From NCBI GenBank assembly GCA_013287505.1, contig JABDDR010000007.1, forward strand, positions 1 through 48,956: a stretch of 48,956 nucleotides of DNA, read 5' to 3'. The notes below the pieces were generated by a model. The model worked only from the letters and a program-made list of their open reading frames with translations, made no database searches and was not told where the DNA came from. Below are positions 9,400 to 18,761 of the stretch, piece after piece; the stretch's first letter is position 1, and every line of letters begins with the position of its first letter. This DNA is from Gammaproteobacteria bacterium (GTDB taxonomy: Bacteria > Pseudomonadota > Gammaproteobacteria > Coxiellales > Coxiellaceae). Made by a program: the position numbers and the translations under genes.

Positions 9400-10338
9400 A
9401 TGAAAATCTTTCGATATGTTACATTGCCAGATTACCTGTTTATGGGGCTCGTATTATTGAGCATCACGGCAGGCGCGGGTTTAATTTATTTAAATCATAT
9501 TGATTTTCATTATCATATTGTTATGTTGTTTGCGGCAGATGTTACAACATTGTCGTGGTTGCAATTATTGCTTTCGTTCTTCATGAGCTTCGTGTTTTTA
9601 TTTTACGGATATAGCATCCGGCGTGAATCACCGCGCTCATCCACTTTTCTTTGTGGATTAGGACTTTTTTATTGGTGTTTGCTCGCCAATATGATTTTAG
9701 TGAACAGTGTGCAATCAACACCCTTTTCACCCATTGATATGTGGTTGTTAAAAGCAGATCGCATGATGGGATTTAATACGTCAATCATGATGGCTTGGAC
9801 GCATAATCATCCCCATATTCACAAATTATTTAATATTGCCTATGCGGGATTGGTGTTTGAATTACTCGGCATACCGATTTTATTAACGATTTTTAATGGA
9901 CGACGATCGTTAGAAATTTTTTATATCGCACAACTGAGTTCGATGATTGTTGGTAGTCTTATTTATTACTTCTGGCCAACGGTGGCGCCGTCCGGCATTG
10001 TTCACAGTCCTTACTTTCTGCATATGCAAGATGATACGTCACAACGATTTTATCAAATACATCATTATTTAAAACCCACATCTCAAGATGGTGGTTTGAT
10101 TGCATTTCCCTCGTTTCATGTGATTTGGGCGATATTATTAACGAATGCGTGTCGCGCTAAAAAAATATTTTTCTATCCGATGGTTTGTTTTAATATCGTC
10201 GTGATTTTGTCGACTGTGTTTTTGGGTTGGCATTATGTGACGGATGTGATTGGGGGATTTGTGGTGGCGATTGGGGCGATTTGGTTTGCAGAGTGGGTGT
10301 ATGAGGATGGGAGTAATGATCGCTCCGCTCGGGTCTGA
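9400..10338 (+). CDS. PAP2-superfamily membrane phosphatase-like protein
   Basis: 312 aa polytopic; AFPSFHVIWAILL ... GWHYVTDVIGGFVVAIGA (PAP2 SxxxH and GxxYxxDxxGG motifs). Confidence 0.82.
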   Translation: MKIFRYVTLPDYLFMGLVLLSITAGAGLIYLNHIDFHYHIVMLFAADVTTLSWLQLLLSFFMSFVFLFYGYSIRRESPRSSTFLCGLGLFYWCLLANMILVNSVQSTPFSPIDMWLLKADRMMGFNTSIMMAWTHNHPHIHKLFNIAYAGLVFELLGIPILLTIFNGRRSLEIFYIAQLSSMIVGSLIYYFWPTVAPSGIVHSPYFLHMQDDTSQRFYQIHHYLKPTSQDGGLIAFPSFHVIWAILLTNACRAKKIFFYPMVCFNIVVILSTVFLGWHYVTDVIGGFVVAIGAIWFAEWVYEDGSNDRSARV

Positions 10339-10350
10339 TCGCTACGCCCA

Positions 10351-10746
10351 CTACTTAATAATCTTTAACTGCGGTTTTCCTTTTTCATGTACAGGTGGTG
10401 GTGGCGTATTTTCTGGAGGGGTATCATCATCTGATTCTTCGTGCTCAAATACCATGCCACGGCCATTTTCCACTGCATAAATAGCTGTGATAGCCATCAT
10501 CGGTAAACGAATATGATGCGTAACACCGGAAAAACGTGCATCAAAAGTTACCCAATCATTTTTCATTGAAAAATTAATAATGGCATCGGGCGCGACATTT
10601 AATACAATTTTTCCTTCTTTATTGATGTGCTGCTCTGGAACTCTGACGCCAGGCAAAAGAGCATCGACCATCAGGTGAGGCGTCAATCTATTGTCAACAA
10701 TCCATTCGTGAAGAGCGCGGAGAAAATAAGGACGACTGGAATTCAT
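10351..10746 (-). CDS. sspB: ClpXP protease specificity-enhancing factor SspB
   Basis: MNSSRPYFLRALHEWIVDNRLTPHLMVDA; adjacent to sspA; acidic linker and short conserved tail (PPPVHEKGKPQLKIIK). Confidence 0.93.
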   Translation of the reverse strand: MNSSRPYFLRALHEWIVDNRLTPHLMVDALLPGVRVPEQHINKEGKIVLNVAPDAIINFSMKNDWVTFDARFSGVTHHIRLPMMAITAIYAVENGRGMVFEHEESDDDTPPENTPPPPVHEKGKPQLKIIK

Positions 10747-10749
10747 AGG

Positions 10750-11376
10750 TTACTCATGCATTTCACGTTCAACTTCAGTCAAGCTCGCTTGAAAAGCGTC
10801 ACGACCAAATACCAATTGCTGATACTTTAAAATTGATTTTGCCGAAGGTGGCAATGTAATTTCTAAGGTGGGTAAACGCCATAATAACGGCGCAATACGA
10901 CAATCAACCAATGTAAATTCTTCACTTAAAAAATAAGGTGATTCTGCAAAAACAGGCGCCAAGGTCACCAACATATCCCGCAATGATTTCCGTGCAGATT
11001 CTTTTTCAGCTGCAGTGGCTTGACCGCTTTCAATAATTCTTGCAAGGCTATACCAATCTGTTTCAATGCGTTGCAGCATTAAGCGACTTTTAGCGCGTGC
11101 AATGGGATAAACAGGTAACAAAGGTGGGTGCGGGAAACGCTCGTCCAAATATTCCATGATGACATCAACGTCATACAACACCAAGTCACGATCAACCAGT
11201 GTTGGAAAATTACCGTAAGGATTTAAAGACAAAAGATCTTCGTCAGGTTGGTTCACATCAACGCTTAAAACATCGACTGTGACACCTTTTTCAGCAAGCA
11301 CAATGCGGGCTTGATGGCTGTCGAGATCAGTAGGTCCGGAGTACAAGGTCATTACAGAACGTTTGATCGTTGTCAT
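10750..11376 (-). CDS. sspA: Stringent starvation protein A (GST fold)
   Basis: MTLYSGPTDLDSHQARIVLAEKGV...NPYGNFPTLVDRDLVLYDVDVIMEYLDERFPHPPLLP; next to sspB and rpsI/rplM. Confidence 0.93.
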   Translation of the reverse strand: MTTIKRSVMTLYSGPTDLDSHQARIVLAEKGVTVDVLSVDVNQPDEDLLSLNPYGNFPTLVDRDLVLYDVDVIMEYLDERFPHPPLLPVYPIARAKSRLMLQRIETDWYSLARIIESGQATAAEKESARKSLRDMLVTLAPVFAESPYFLSEEFTLVDCRIAPLLWRLPTLEITLPPSAKSILKYQQLVFGRDAFQASLTEVEREMHE

Positions 11377-11422
11377 GAGCAATCCTTTTTGAAGTATGAA
11401 TCAGCGTCTCTACGATATTTAG

Positions 11423-11581
11423 TAGAGACGTCGATTTATCGCGTCTCAAATATCTGATTAACTTCAGTGTAAAATGTTTAATCACATCCCGGATGATGTT
11501 AACACACGTCGAGGTGTGTTTTATTATCTGAGACGCGATGAATCGACGTAAATATGAGACGCGATAAATCGGCGTCTCTAC
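11423..11581. repeat. Family A palindromic element (left unit 11423-11447; right units 11530-11549 and 11556-11581) between rpsI and sspA
   Basis: GTAGAGACGTCGATTTATCGCGTCTC and inverted GAGACGCGATAAATCGGCGTCTCTAC, abutting the rpsI stop. Confidence 0.88.
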
Positions 11582-11583
11582 AA

Positions 11584-12042
11584 TTACCGTTTCGAGTATT
11601 GTTCGCTCTTTCGTGCTTTTTTGTGACCGACTTTTTTACGTTCTACTACACGAGAATCGCGTGTCACATAACCTGCTGCTCGTAAAATACGATGCCAAGT
11701 TGCCTTAGCCGCTTCGCTACCTTCTTCTAATGTTAAAACATCAGGATTGGTTGCGCGTTCGTAATTAATGAGTGCGCGTGTAACGCCGTGACGAATCGCA
11801 CCCGCTTGTCCACTAGCGCCACCACCACTGACTGTTACAAAAATATCAAATTGACTTTCCGCCTTAACAGCGATCAAAGGCTGACGAATTACCATGCGCG
11901 CCGTTTCACGACCAAAATATTTTTCCAGAGATAACTGATTAACAAGGATATTGCCTTTTCCAGGACGTAAAAATACGCGTGCTTTCGATGTCTTGCGACG
12001 ACCGGTACCATAAAATTGTTTTGATGCTTTAGCAGTGGCCAT
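11584..12042 (-). CDS. rpsI: 30S ribosomal protein S9
   Basis: [19 protein letters not shown] ... [20 protein letters not shown]. Confidence 0.98.
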   Translation of the reverse strand: MATAKASKQFYGTGRRKTSKARVFLRPGKGNILVNQLSLEKYFGRETARMVIRQPLIAVKAESQFDIFVTVSGGGASGQAGAIRHGVTRALINYERATNPDVLTLEEGSEAAKATWHRILRAAGYVTRDSRVVERKKVGHKKARKSEQYSKR

Positions 12043-12065
12043 TTGTGTGTCTCTTTTTATATTCT

Positions 12066-12090
12066 GAGACGCGATGAATCGCGTCTCTAC
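12066..12090. repeat. Family A palindromic unit between rplM and rpsI; its TAG is the rplM stop codon
   Basis: gagacgcgatgaatcgcgtctctac; complement of cta at 12087-12089 is the rplM TAG. Confidence 0.88.
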
Positions 12091-12518
12091 AATTTATCGA
12101 TTTTTTCAGGATTTTGTCCGGCGTGTGGATGTTCGCTGCCAGCGTAAATCTTGAGTTTTCTATACATATCACGACCCAATGGACCTTTCGGTAACATGCC
12201 TTGAACCGCGAGTTCTAAAACGCGTTCAGGTTGGCGTGCATGTAATTTTTCAAATGTTTCGGATTTTAAACCGCCTGGATAATTGGTGTGGCGATGATAC
12301 ATTTTTTCGCCGGCTTTTTTACCTGTCACTTTTAACTTATCGACATTCACGACAATATAGCAATCACCTGCATCTGCATGTACTGTATATTCTGGTTTGT
12401 TCTTACCACGCAAACAAGCTGCCAAACGACTTGCCAAACGACCCAATGTTTTACCGGTAGCATCAACGACAAACCATTTCCGCTCAATCGTCTCAGCTGA
12501 AGCCATATACGTTTTCAT
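12087..12518 (-). CDS. rplM: 50S ribosomal protein L13
   Basis: [33 protein letters not shown]... [27 protein letters not shown]. Confidence 0.98.
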   Translation of the reverse strand: MKTYMASAETIERKWFVVDATGKTLGRLASRLAACLRGKNKPEYTVHADAGDCYIVVNVDKLKVTGKKAGEKMYHRHTNYPGGLKSETFEKLHARQPERVLELAVQGMLPKGPLGRDMYRKLKIYAGSEHPHAGQNPEKIDKL

Positions 12519-12639
12519 AACACACTATTCCTCGATCTTTAAGGTCGAGAATCTTACAGGAGCGTTTTGGAATAAACAAGGGGTTTGTGGGGCTGCGTGG
12601 GAAATGAAATAAGGATGCGAATTATTATTAACCCGATTC

Positions 12640-13080
12640 CGCAGTTTTTTGTAATTGCTTACCTGTATTGATTAAGAATCAGAAAAAACTGCACATGACG
12701 CATTTACTGATAATACAGTTGAGAAGCCGCGCGTTCTGAAGTATCCCCATAAATTTTGAATTGTCGTGAACTTCGTAGAGACGTCGATTTATCGCGTCTC
12801 AAATCTCAGAATTACCTCGCCCTATAGTCAGTAACACTTACTCTAATGTCACTGCATTTATAAACACCAGAGATAATCATGTATCTGAGACGCGATAAAT
12901 CGACGTCTCTACGAAAGACTGAATCGCGTCTTTACAACAATGATATTAATTCAAGTGGTTATAAAAAAATTTATGGGGATACTTCAGGCCGCGCGTTAAC
13001 GAATGCGAAAGCCTGCAAAACAATCCATCTTCGACCAACCTTATAGCAACAGAAACGTTGCGTTCAGCGATTCTTTGATT
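12640..13080. repeat. Second copy of the ~220-bp family B composite repeat (cf. 576-795), interrupted by a MITE-like insertion
   Basis: gcagttttttgtaattg...gattaagaatcagaaaaa...gacgcatttactgataatacag...gaagccgcgcgtt and, after the insertion, ...aacgaatgcgaaag...cagaaacgttgcgttcagcgattctttgatttttat, matching 576-795. Confidence 0.85.
12736..12987. mobile_element. MITE-like 252-bp non-coding element: 22-bp TIRs CTGAAGTATCCCCATAAATTTT, 10-bp target duplication GCCGCGCGTT
   Basis: Left terminus 12736-12757; inverted right terminus ends at 12987; GCCGCGCGTT at 12726-12735 and 12988-12997; no substantial ORF inside; carries family A units at 12775-12800 and 12885-12912. Confidence 0.87.
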
Positions 13081-13325
13081 TTTATGTGCAGCAAGCACCA
13101 TGCGATCATCAAACAATAGTTACGATAAAAATAGCATTTTACACTCATGCACACTCAAAATTACCCTATTTTTAAGTGATTTTTGGACTTTTTTGCAAAA
13201 AAACTTAAAAAATACGTAAAAATACGGTGTTTTTATTCGCATTTGAAAAAAATTGTGCTATGTTGATAACCAGAACGTTGATGCAGAAATTCGTTCTATT
13301 CACTAAACAAAAAGAGGAAATTCAC

Positions 13326-13763
13326 ATGGCTAAAGCTAAAACGACTAGAAAAGCTGGAATGAAAACAGCTGGTCGCGCAACAAAAAAATTAACTGCGAAG
13401 GCAAAACCAGCGATGGCTCGCAAAGCTGCAGTTCGTAAAAACGCTTCATTGAAAGTGACAAAACCACTGAAAAAAGCGCAATTATATTCACATTTGTCAG
13501 ACTGCATTGAAGTTTCTCGTAAAGAAATTTCCAATCTTTTTGAAGCATTATCAGAAGTGATGGAAAGCCATTTGAAAAAAGGTGGGCCTGGTGAATTCAC
13601 AGTGCCTGGCTTAATGAAATGCAAAGTCATCCGCAAACCAGCGACAAAAGCACGTAAAGGCACAAATCCTTTTACGGGCGAACCAACAATTTTTAAAGCA
13701 AAACCAGCACGCAATGTTATTAAAGTGCGTCCGTTAAAAGCTTTGAAAGAAATGGTGAACTAA
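13326..13763 (+). CDS. HU-like DNA-binding protein with Lys/Ala/Arg-rich N-terminal tail
   Basis: MAKAKTTRKAGMKTAGRATKKLTAKAKPAMARKAAVRKN tail followed by an HU-like domain (LSDCIEVSRKEISNLFEALSEVMESHL...GEFTVPGLMKCKVIRKPATKARKGTNPFTGEP). Confidence 0.82.
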   Translation: MAKAKTTRKAGMKTAGRATKKLTAKAKPAMARKAAVRKNASLKVTKPLKKAQLYSHLSDCIEVSRKEISNLFEALSEVMESHLKKGGPGEFTVPGLMKCKVIRKPATKARKGTNPFTGEPTIFKAKPARNVIKVRPLKALKEMVN

Positions 13764-13787
13764 AAACGTTTGTCATTGTGAAACATA

Positions 13788-13816
13788 AAGCCCCTTTATT
13801 GGGGCTTTTTTTTGGT
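13788..13816 (+). terminator. Rho-independent terminator downstream of the HU-like gene
   Basis: aaAGCCCCtttattGGGGCTttttttttgg. Confidence 0.93.
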
Positions 13817-13890
13817 TTTTTTTAATAATATCTTAAGGAAAAGGTGCTATAGTTTTCCTAAGTTATTGTTGATTGCGGAAGGTTAAAATC

Positions 13891-15411
13891 ATGGGTAGAA
13901 CTACGGGTCAAACTGCTGAGAGCATAGTTAATTTGGGTAGCTCCAATCCAGCACGTATTTTTCTGTTGGATAAATTAAACGGAGCCGATGACAACACTAC
14001 AGCGACTAATATTGTCACAAGCTCATCAACGAACATCACTGAATTTAATCGCAATCCAGGCGCACTGGCATCAGCTGCCGCTGATCTCGATGAAAGTCAT
14101 AAAACAGTAGTGACTCGACACAAGGAATTATCGAATGAATTAACCCAATTACACACAGCATTAACCGCTATAATCACCGACTACAATTCACGTTTTGGTA
14201 CTCCCGCCGCAGATCCTACACAACAAAAAATACAAGAAGCAGAAAAGAAAAAATTAGAACCCGTGAAAACTGAAGCTCAAAAAAAATTAGATGGAACAGA
14301 TGCGCTTTTACGGAATTTACGTGATAAAGCTCCATTACCTGGCAACCCAAGAAATGATGAAGCATCAGATACGGCATGTGTTGAAGCCGAAAAAGCACTC
14401 GCCAATAACCAAAATGCACCGCTTCACAATATCATGAATGAGTTATCTTCTAATGGCCAAAATAAAATAGACACTACTGAGCTAGAGCTAGATAATGTTA
14501 TTGACGCGTACAAAAATGACAAGCTCGTTCATGCAACACTCACTGAATTAAAAACATCCATCGAAGCCTTCAATTCAGCTGTAGAAAAATTAAAACTCAT
14601 TACTGATAAAATGGTTACACCGAAAGCAGCAGAATTTTACAGAGAGGGATATGAAAAGGCGCACAGAGCAGCCTCCACACGATTTGCAGAAGTTTCGGCA
14701 AAATTAAATAATGAGATTGAAGCGCAATCAATTACCAGAGCGTTTACAGATAGCGAACATGCAGGTGAGCTGAAACAATTAGCAGACCAATTCAACGCGC
14801 TACAGTTAGCATTACTTCTTAAAGGGCAAAAAATCCCCACATTGGGCGGTGATTCCGGTCTCATGAAAGTAGCAAAATTGTTGCCGCAATCACTCACAGA
14901 CAAGGTAAAAGCGTATGAAGAAGGGAAAAAACCCAACCTCAACCAACAATTTTCTGGCAAGCGTCTCGTCTTGGTTGACGTAGAGAAAAAAAAATACGAA
15001 GAACAAGATATCATGCTGAAGGATAAAACCACCGGGAAAAATGTGCCATTTGATCTCAGTCTAAAAGAAATGGAACGCGCCATTATTCAATTCAATGCGC
15101 AAGAAAGAGCGAAGTGGGAAGAACTGCACGGAAATAAACCCTGCCCTCATCGAGACGTTACTATGACAAAAGACTGGATTGGTGGCGGTTATACGATTCA
15201 TGCTGGCTTGGGTAAAGATGATTTCGGAAAAGATTCTGAGAGATTGGATAAAGTGCTTAAAACAATGCAAGAGATTCGGGATTTGCGACCTGCACCACCT
15301 GCTGCTGGTGTGACAGAGGCAGCTATACCTAATGGCTCGCCTACTGACGTTAATGGCGTTCAGGAAGCACCGCCATCAACAACTGCTGCACCTAACGTCG
15401 CTGCCCCTTAA
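13891..15411 (+). CDS. Coiled-coil hypothetical protein, candidate effector
   Basis: Charged, helix-rich ORF (506 aa from the 13891 ATG) with low-complexity Pro/Ala/Thr C-terminus; no family recognised. Confidence 0.75.
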   Translation: MGRTTGQTAESIVNLGSSNPARIFLLDKLNGADDNTTATNIVTSSSTNITEFNRNPGALASAAADLDESHKTVVTRHKELSNELTQLHTALTAIITDYNSRFGTPAADPTQQKIQEAEKKKLEPVKTEAQKKLDGTDALLRNLRDKAPLPGNPRNDEASDTACVEAEKALANNQNAPLHNIMNELSSNGQNKIDTTELELDNVIDAYKNDKLVHATLTELKTSIEAFNSAVEKLKLITDKMVTPKAAEFYREGYEKAHRAASTRFAEVSAKLNNEIEAQSITRAFTDSEHAGELKQLADQFNALQLALLLKGQKIPTLGGDSGLMKVAKLLPQSLTDKVKAYEEGKKPNLNQQFSGKRLVLVDVEKKKYEEQDIMLKDKTTGKNVPFDLSLKEMERAIIQFNAQERAKWEELHGNKPCPHRDVTMTKDWIGGGYTIHAGLGKDDFGKDSERLDKVLKTMQEIRDLRPAPPAAGVTEAAIPNGSPTDVNGVQEAPPSTTAAPNVAAP

Positions 15412-16003
15412 GCGCTGCATGCATTTCATCTAATGTTTGAGACACAATGCGACGGCGCGTTTTTTCCGCTGCTATATCGGGCGTATAACCATCTAATTTC
15501 ACACCAATACGACACGCTTCCACCCACGCCGCGCGTTGCATATCCGGATGCCCATCGACAATTTGCACACCCTTCCAGCCAAATTCTTTCGCCAGTTGAA
15601 TGATCTGCGTCGCTGAATCAAATGCTTGTTTGATAATCGTGCCATGAAATGGATTTACCACACCGCTGCCACCTTCATCATCATCATCGTCATCACCTGA
15701 TCGTATGCGAAAATAGCCGCCACCGAATAAATATTTTCCAGGCGATGTTGCCATCGCATCGCCATAATTAATAATCGTCCAACCCGATTGTGCGGTGATT
15801 AGCTCTGGTTTTTCCAATGGTTTTTGATTACCGCCACTGTCGATCACTTGCAGAAATTGCCAGTGTTTTGCTAAATATAAAATATCGCTGTTTTTGACGT
15901 CAGAAATATCAGCGTCGCCTAATCCTAAGCGACGGAGGGTTTTGTTCCATTCGGCTTGTTTTGCAGCGATTTGTTCTTCGGATAAGATTTCTTCATCTGG
16001 CAT
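15392..16003 (-). CDS. Hypothetical protein with LPD7-like (relaxase-associated) C-terminal module
   Basis: 203 aa; IIQLAKEFGWKGVQIVDGHPDMQRAAWVEACRIGVKLDGYTPDI resembles the LPD7-type GW..I.V.G...F.R.AW.EA...G....GY.P pattern. Confidence 0.65.
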   Translation of the reverse strand: MPDEEILSEEQIAAKQAEWNKTLRRLGLGDADISDVKNSDILYLAKHWQFLQVIDSGGNQKPLEKPELITAQSGWTIINYGDAMATSPGKYLFGGGYFRIRSGDDDDDDEGGSGVVNPFHGTIIKQAFDSATQIIQLAKEFGWKGVQIVDGHPDMQRAAWVEACRIGVKLDGYTPDIAAEKTRRRIVSQTLDEMHAALKGQRR

Positions 16004-16015
16004 GATAATCTCACT

Positions 16016-17239
16016 TTAAATCCCACTTACCCCAGCATACAATCCAAACGTCACCGTAATCAATAAAATTATCCCAACAAACCATCCATAAAATCCGCGC
16101 AATTTATATTTTTCTGGCAACATTTTTTTAGACAGCAAAAATAAAAATCCGAGCACGATGGGCAATAACAATGCATTCATCACCTCAACCGCAACACTTA
16201 ATTTCACAAGATTAATACCGCTGACAACAATCATTGCTGCGATCATCAAAATAAAAATATAGGTTGCATAAAACCAAGGCGCTTCTTTCGGACGATGCTC
16301 AAGTGAATGTTTAAAACCCGTGATTTCACCGAGCGCCCATGCGGCAGTCAGCGACACCACAATCGCTGCAATTAATGCTGCACCCGTCATACCAATAGCA
16401 AATAGAATTTTACCAGCAACACTGCCTAAAAAAGGAATTAATGCCTCAGAAATTTGATGCACCGTATTCAGGGCCGCACCCGGGTTTTTTTTACCGAGCG
16501 TTGCTGCGGTGCTAATTAACACCGCTGCCATAATTAATTGCGTAATCACAGCACCAATCGCCGTATCAATGCGCGCGGCTTTTAAATGCGAGATTTTCAG
16601 CTTTTTATCAACAACGGCGGATTGCTGATAAAACACCATCCACGGCATAATCACAGCACCGACAGTTGCTGCTGTCAAAAATAAAAAGTTTTTATCGCGC
16701 AGTGGTGGATTACGAATGCCTTCTAGCATGTCGTGTAACGATGGATGCGCCATCCATGCCACTATGAAAAAAACCATTTCAAATAAACCGAATAATAAAG
16801 CGATTCGCTCAACGCTACGATACGATCCCGTTAATACAACAGTACTTAAAAACGCCACGACTAAAATCATGACCGCAATGGTTGGCACACCAAATAAATT
16901 ACCAACGCCAGCCAATCCACTCAATTCACTGAGCATTGCGCCAATACAACTGATGATCAGTGTGCCAACAGAAACCCACGCCCAACATTTCCCCCATTTA
17001 TTTTTAATGAGCTCAGCGTGACCTTTGCCAGTCACAATGCCCAAACGCACAGATAATTCTTGCACGATAAATAAAATCGGCATCAAAATAAATTGCAGTA
17101 ATAATAATTTATAGCCCCATTGCGCACCGCTTTGCGCGGCAGTGATAATGCTGCCCGCATCGGTATCTGCAAACATCACGACCAAACCAGGGCCGAAAAC
17201 AAGTAGCATTAAAGAAAACAATGAAGATTTTTTTGTCAT
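16016..17239 (-). CDS. NRAMP-family divalent metal transporter
   Basis: FGPGLVVMFADTDAGSIITAAQSGAQWGYKLLLLQ; multiple TM segments; start at GTG/ATG complement of 17237-17239. Confidence 0.87.
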   Translation of the reverse strand: MTKKSSLFSLMLLVFGPGLVVMFADTDAGSIITAAQSGAQWGYKLLLLQFILMPILFIVQELSVRLGIVTGKGHAELIKNKWGKCWAWVSVGTLIISCIGAMLSELSGLAGVGNLFGVPTIAVMILVVAFLSTVVLTGSYRSVERIALLFGLFEMVFFIVAWMAHPSLHDMLEGIRNPPLRDKNFLFLTAATVGAVIMPWMVFYQQSAVVDKKLKISHLKAARIDTAIGAVITQLIMAAVLISTAATLGKKNPGAALNTVHQISEALIPFLGSVAGKILFAIGMTGAALIAAIVVSLTAAWALGEITGFKHSLEHRPKEAPWFYATYIFILMIAAMIVVSGINLVKLSVAVEVMNALLLPIVLGFLFLLSKKMLPEKYKLRGFYGWFVGIILLITVTFGLYAGVSGI

Positions 17240-17309
17240 TCGAAACTCACACTCACACTCACACGCACACTAATGTATCATACGTGCAGCCAAATCAAAT
17301 GGAAAAAAT

Positions 17310-18110
17310 ATGTCACACACTGTAATAAAGCGCTTTGTTGTATTCGGAAATCCCATTTCGCACAGTTTATCTCCACAATTACATGCATTGTTTGCAAAAC
17401 AATTTGGCATGACGATTGATTATCAAAAACAACTTGTGGCGCTGGATCAATTTAAAAATGCGGTAGATGCGTTTCGCGCAACCCAGGGCGCAGGTGCCAA
17501 CATTACAATGCCATTTAAAATAAATGCATTTGAATATGCAGATCAATTAACGTCGCGCGCGCAATTAGCGGGTGCTGTGAATACATTTATTTTTAAAAAT
17601 GATGTTTGTATTGGCGATAATACAGATGGTGTTGGATTGATTCGTGATTTAAAAAATAATCATTTTAATCTGCATGATAAAAAAATTCTGATCATCGGTG
17701 CTGGCGGTGCAACGCGAAACATTTTGAGTAATATTATTCAAGAAAAGCCGCGCAACATTTTTGTCATGAATCGTACGATAGAAAAAGCGAAAAAATTAAT
17801 TCACGATTTTGAGAAATATTTTCCCTTACAGCTTTTTTCTGATGAGAAACATATTGATTTAATTATTAATGCAACGGCGATAGATTTTTTATCCTTCCAT
17901 TTTAATCCTGATTTATCGAGTACTTTTTGTTACGATTTGAATTATGGTGAACGGCACAATACTTTTTTAAAGTGGGCACAAAAAAATAAGGCGGAAAAAA
18001 TCAGTGATGGGCTTGCTATGTTGATTGAACAGGGAGCGGAGAGTTTTTTTCAGTGGACGGGAAAAATGCCGCGCCACGAATGCGCACCTTACCGGGATGC
18101 GCTACTGTAG
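17310..18110 (+). CDS. aroE: Shikimate dehydrogenase
   Basis: FVVFGNPISHSLSPQLHALFAKQFG... GANITMPFK ... AGAVNTF ... GDNTDGVGLIRDL ... IIGAGGATRNIL. Confidence 0.97.
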   Translation: MSHTVIKRFVVFGNPISHSLSPQLHALFAKQFGMTIDYQKQLVALDQFKNAVDAFRATQGAGANITMPFKINAFEYADQLTSRAQLAGAVNTFIFKNDVCIGDNTDGVGLIRDLKNNHFNLHDKKILIIGAGGATRNILSNIIQEKPRNIFVMNRTIEKAKKLIHDFEKYFPLQLFSDEKHIDLIINATAIDFLSFHFNPDLSSTFCYDLNYGERHNTFLKWAQKNKAEKISDGLAMLIEQGAESFFQWTGKMPRHECAPYRDALL

Positions 18111-18173
18111 CGCTTTGACTCTTGCGTTGTGCTTGTTGCGAAGATCTACAGTAGCACACCCGGCAGGGTGTGC
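18099..18173. repeat. Palindromic cluster at the aroE 3' end: GCGCTACTGTAGCGC (includes aroE TAG), CTACAGTAGC, and GCACACCC-GGCA-GGGTGTGC
   Basis: Hairpins read directly; GCTACTGTAG (18101-18110) is the inverse of 18146-18155. Confidence 0.7.
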
Positions 18174-18187
18174 GTTTTGCAGGGAAC

Positions 18188-18673
18188 TCAACACGCGCCT
18201 TTTGATCCATCCGGCAATATAGCATTACAGAGAGATGATGCCGTCGAAAGATTAATCCCTTGCGATCCATATAAATTCGCATACGAAAAATCAGCGCCCA
18301 TGACATCGGCACCTGCAAAATTGGTATAACTTAAATCAGCGTGTGAAAAATTTGCGTTGATTAAAATCGCATTGACAAAAGCACCTTGTGAATAATCATG
18401 ACCTGCAAAATCAGTATGTATCGCCGTCACCCTATTAAAATCCGTTAACGTATTATTGCTGATAGCAAAAGTTGCACCTGAAATATTCGCGCCTTCTAAA
18501 TCAAATGGCGGTTGCACATAACCGTAAACTGTTATGTGCGTATCCGTTAAATCACAAGTCGGATTGTAACATTGCCCTGTTTTTCGAAAATGTTCTAATG
18601 AAGAAGGACTGTATGACGCAGCCAATAATGTTGTTGAAAAAAGACAAGCGCCGAATAATATAATTTTTTTCAT
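18188..18673 (-). CDS. Secreted pentapeptide-repeat protein
   Basis: Signal peptide MKKIILFGACLFSTTLLAAS; repeats ILINANFSHADLSYTNFAGADVMGADFSYANL. Confidence 0.85.
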   Translation of the reverse strand: MKKIILFGACLFSTTLLAASYSPSSLEHFRKTGQCYNPTCDLTDTHITVYGYVQPPFDLEGANISGATFAISNNTLTDFNRVTAIHTDFAGHDYSQGAFVNAILINANFSHADLSYTNFAGADVMGADFSYANLYGSQGINLSTASSLCNAILPDGSKGAC

Positions 18674-18761
18674 GGGATATCCTCAATGATTTTTGTAAAA
18701 AATACATCGGAAAGATAACGCATTAAAAATAAAAATTATATCCGTGTTTTTTAGAATGCCA

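Noticed and set aside
12397-13080. Short ORFs in and near the rplM upstream region and MITE
   Set aside because: They are antisense to rplM or short with no recognisable protein; the MITE appears non-coding.
18016-18329. Small ORFs over the aroE/pentapeptide junction
   Set aside because: Overlap confident genes and palindromic repeats; no protein-like features.
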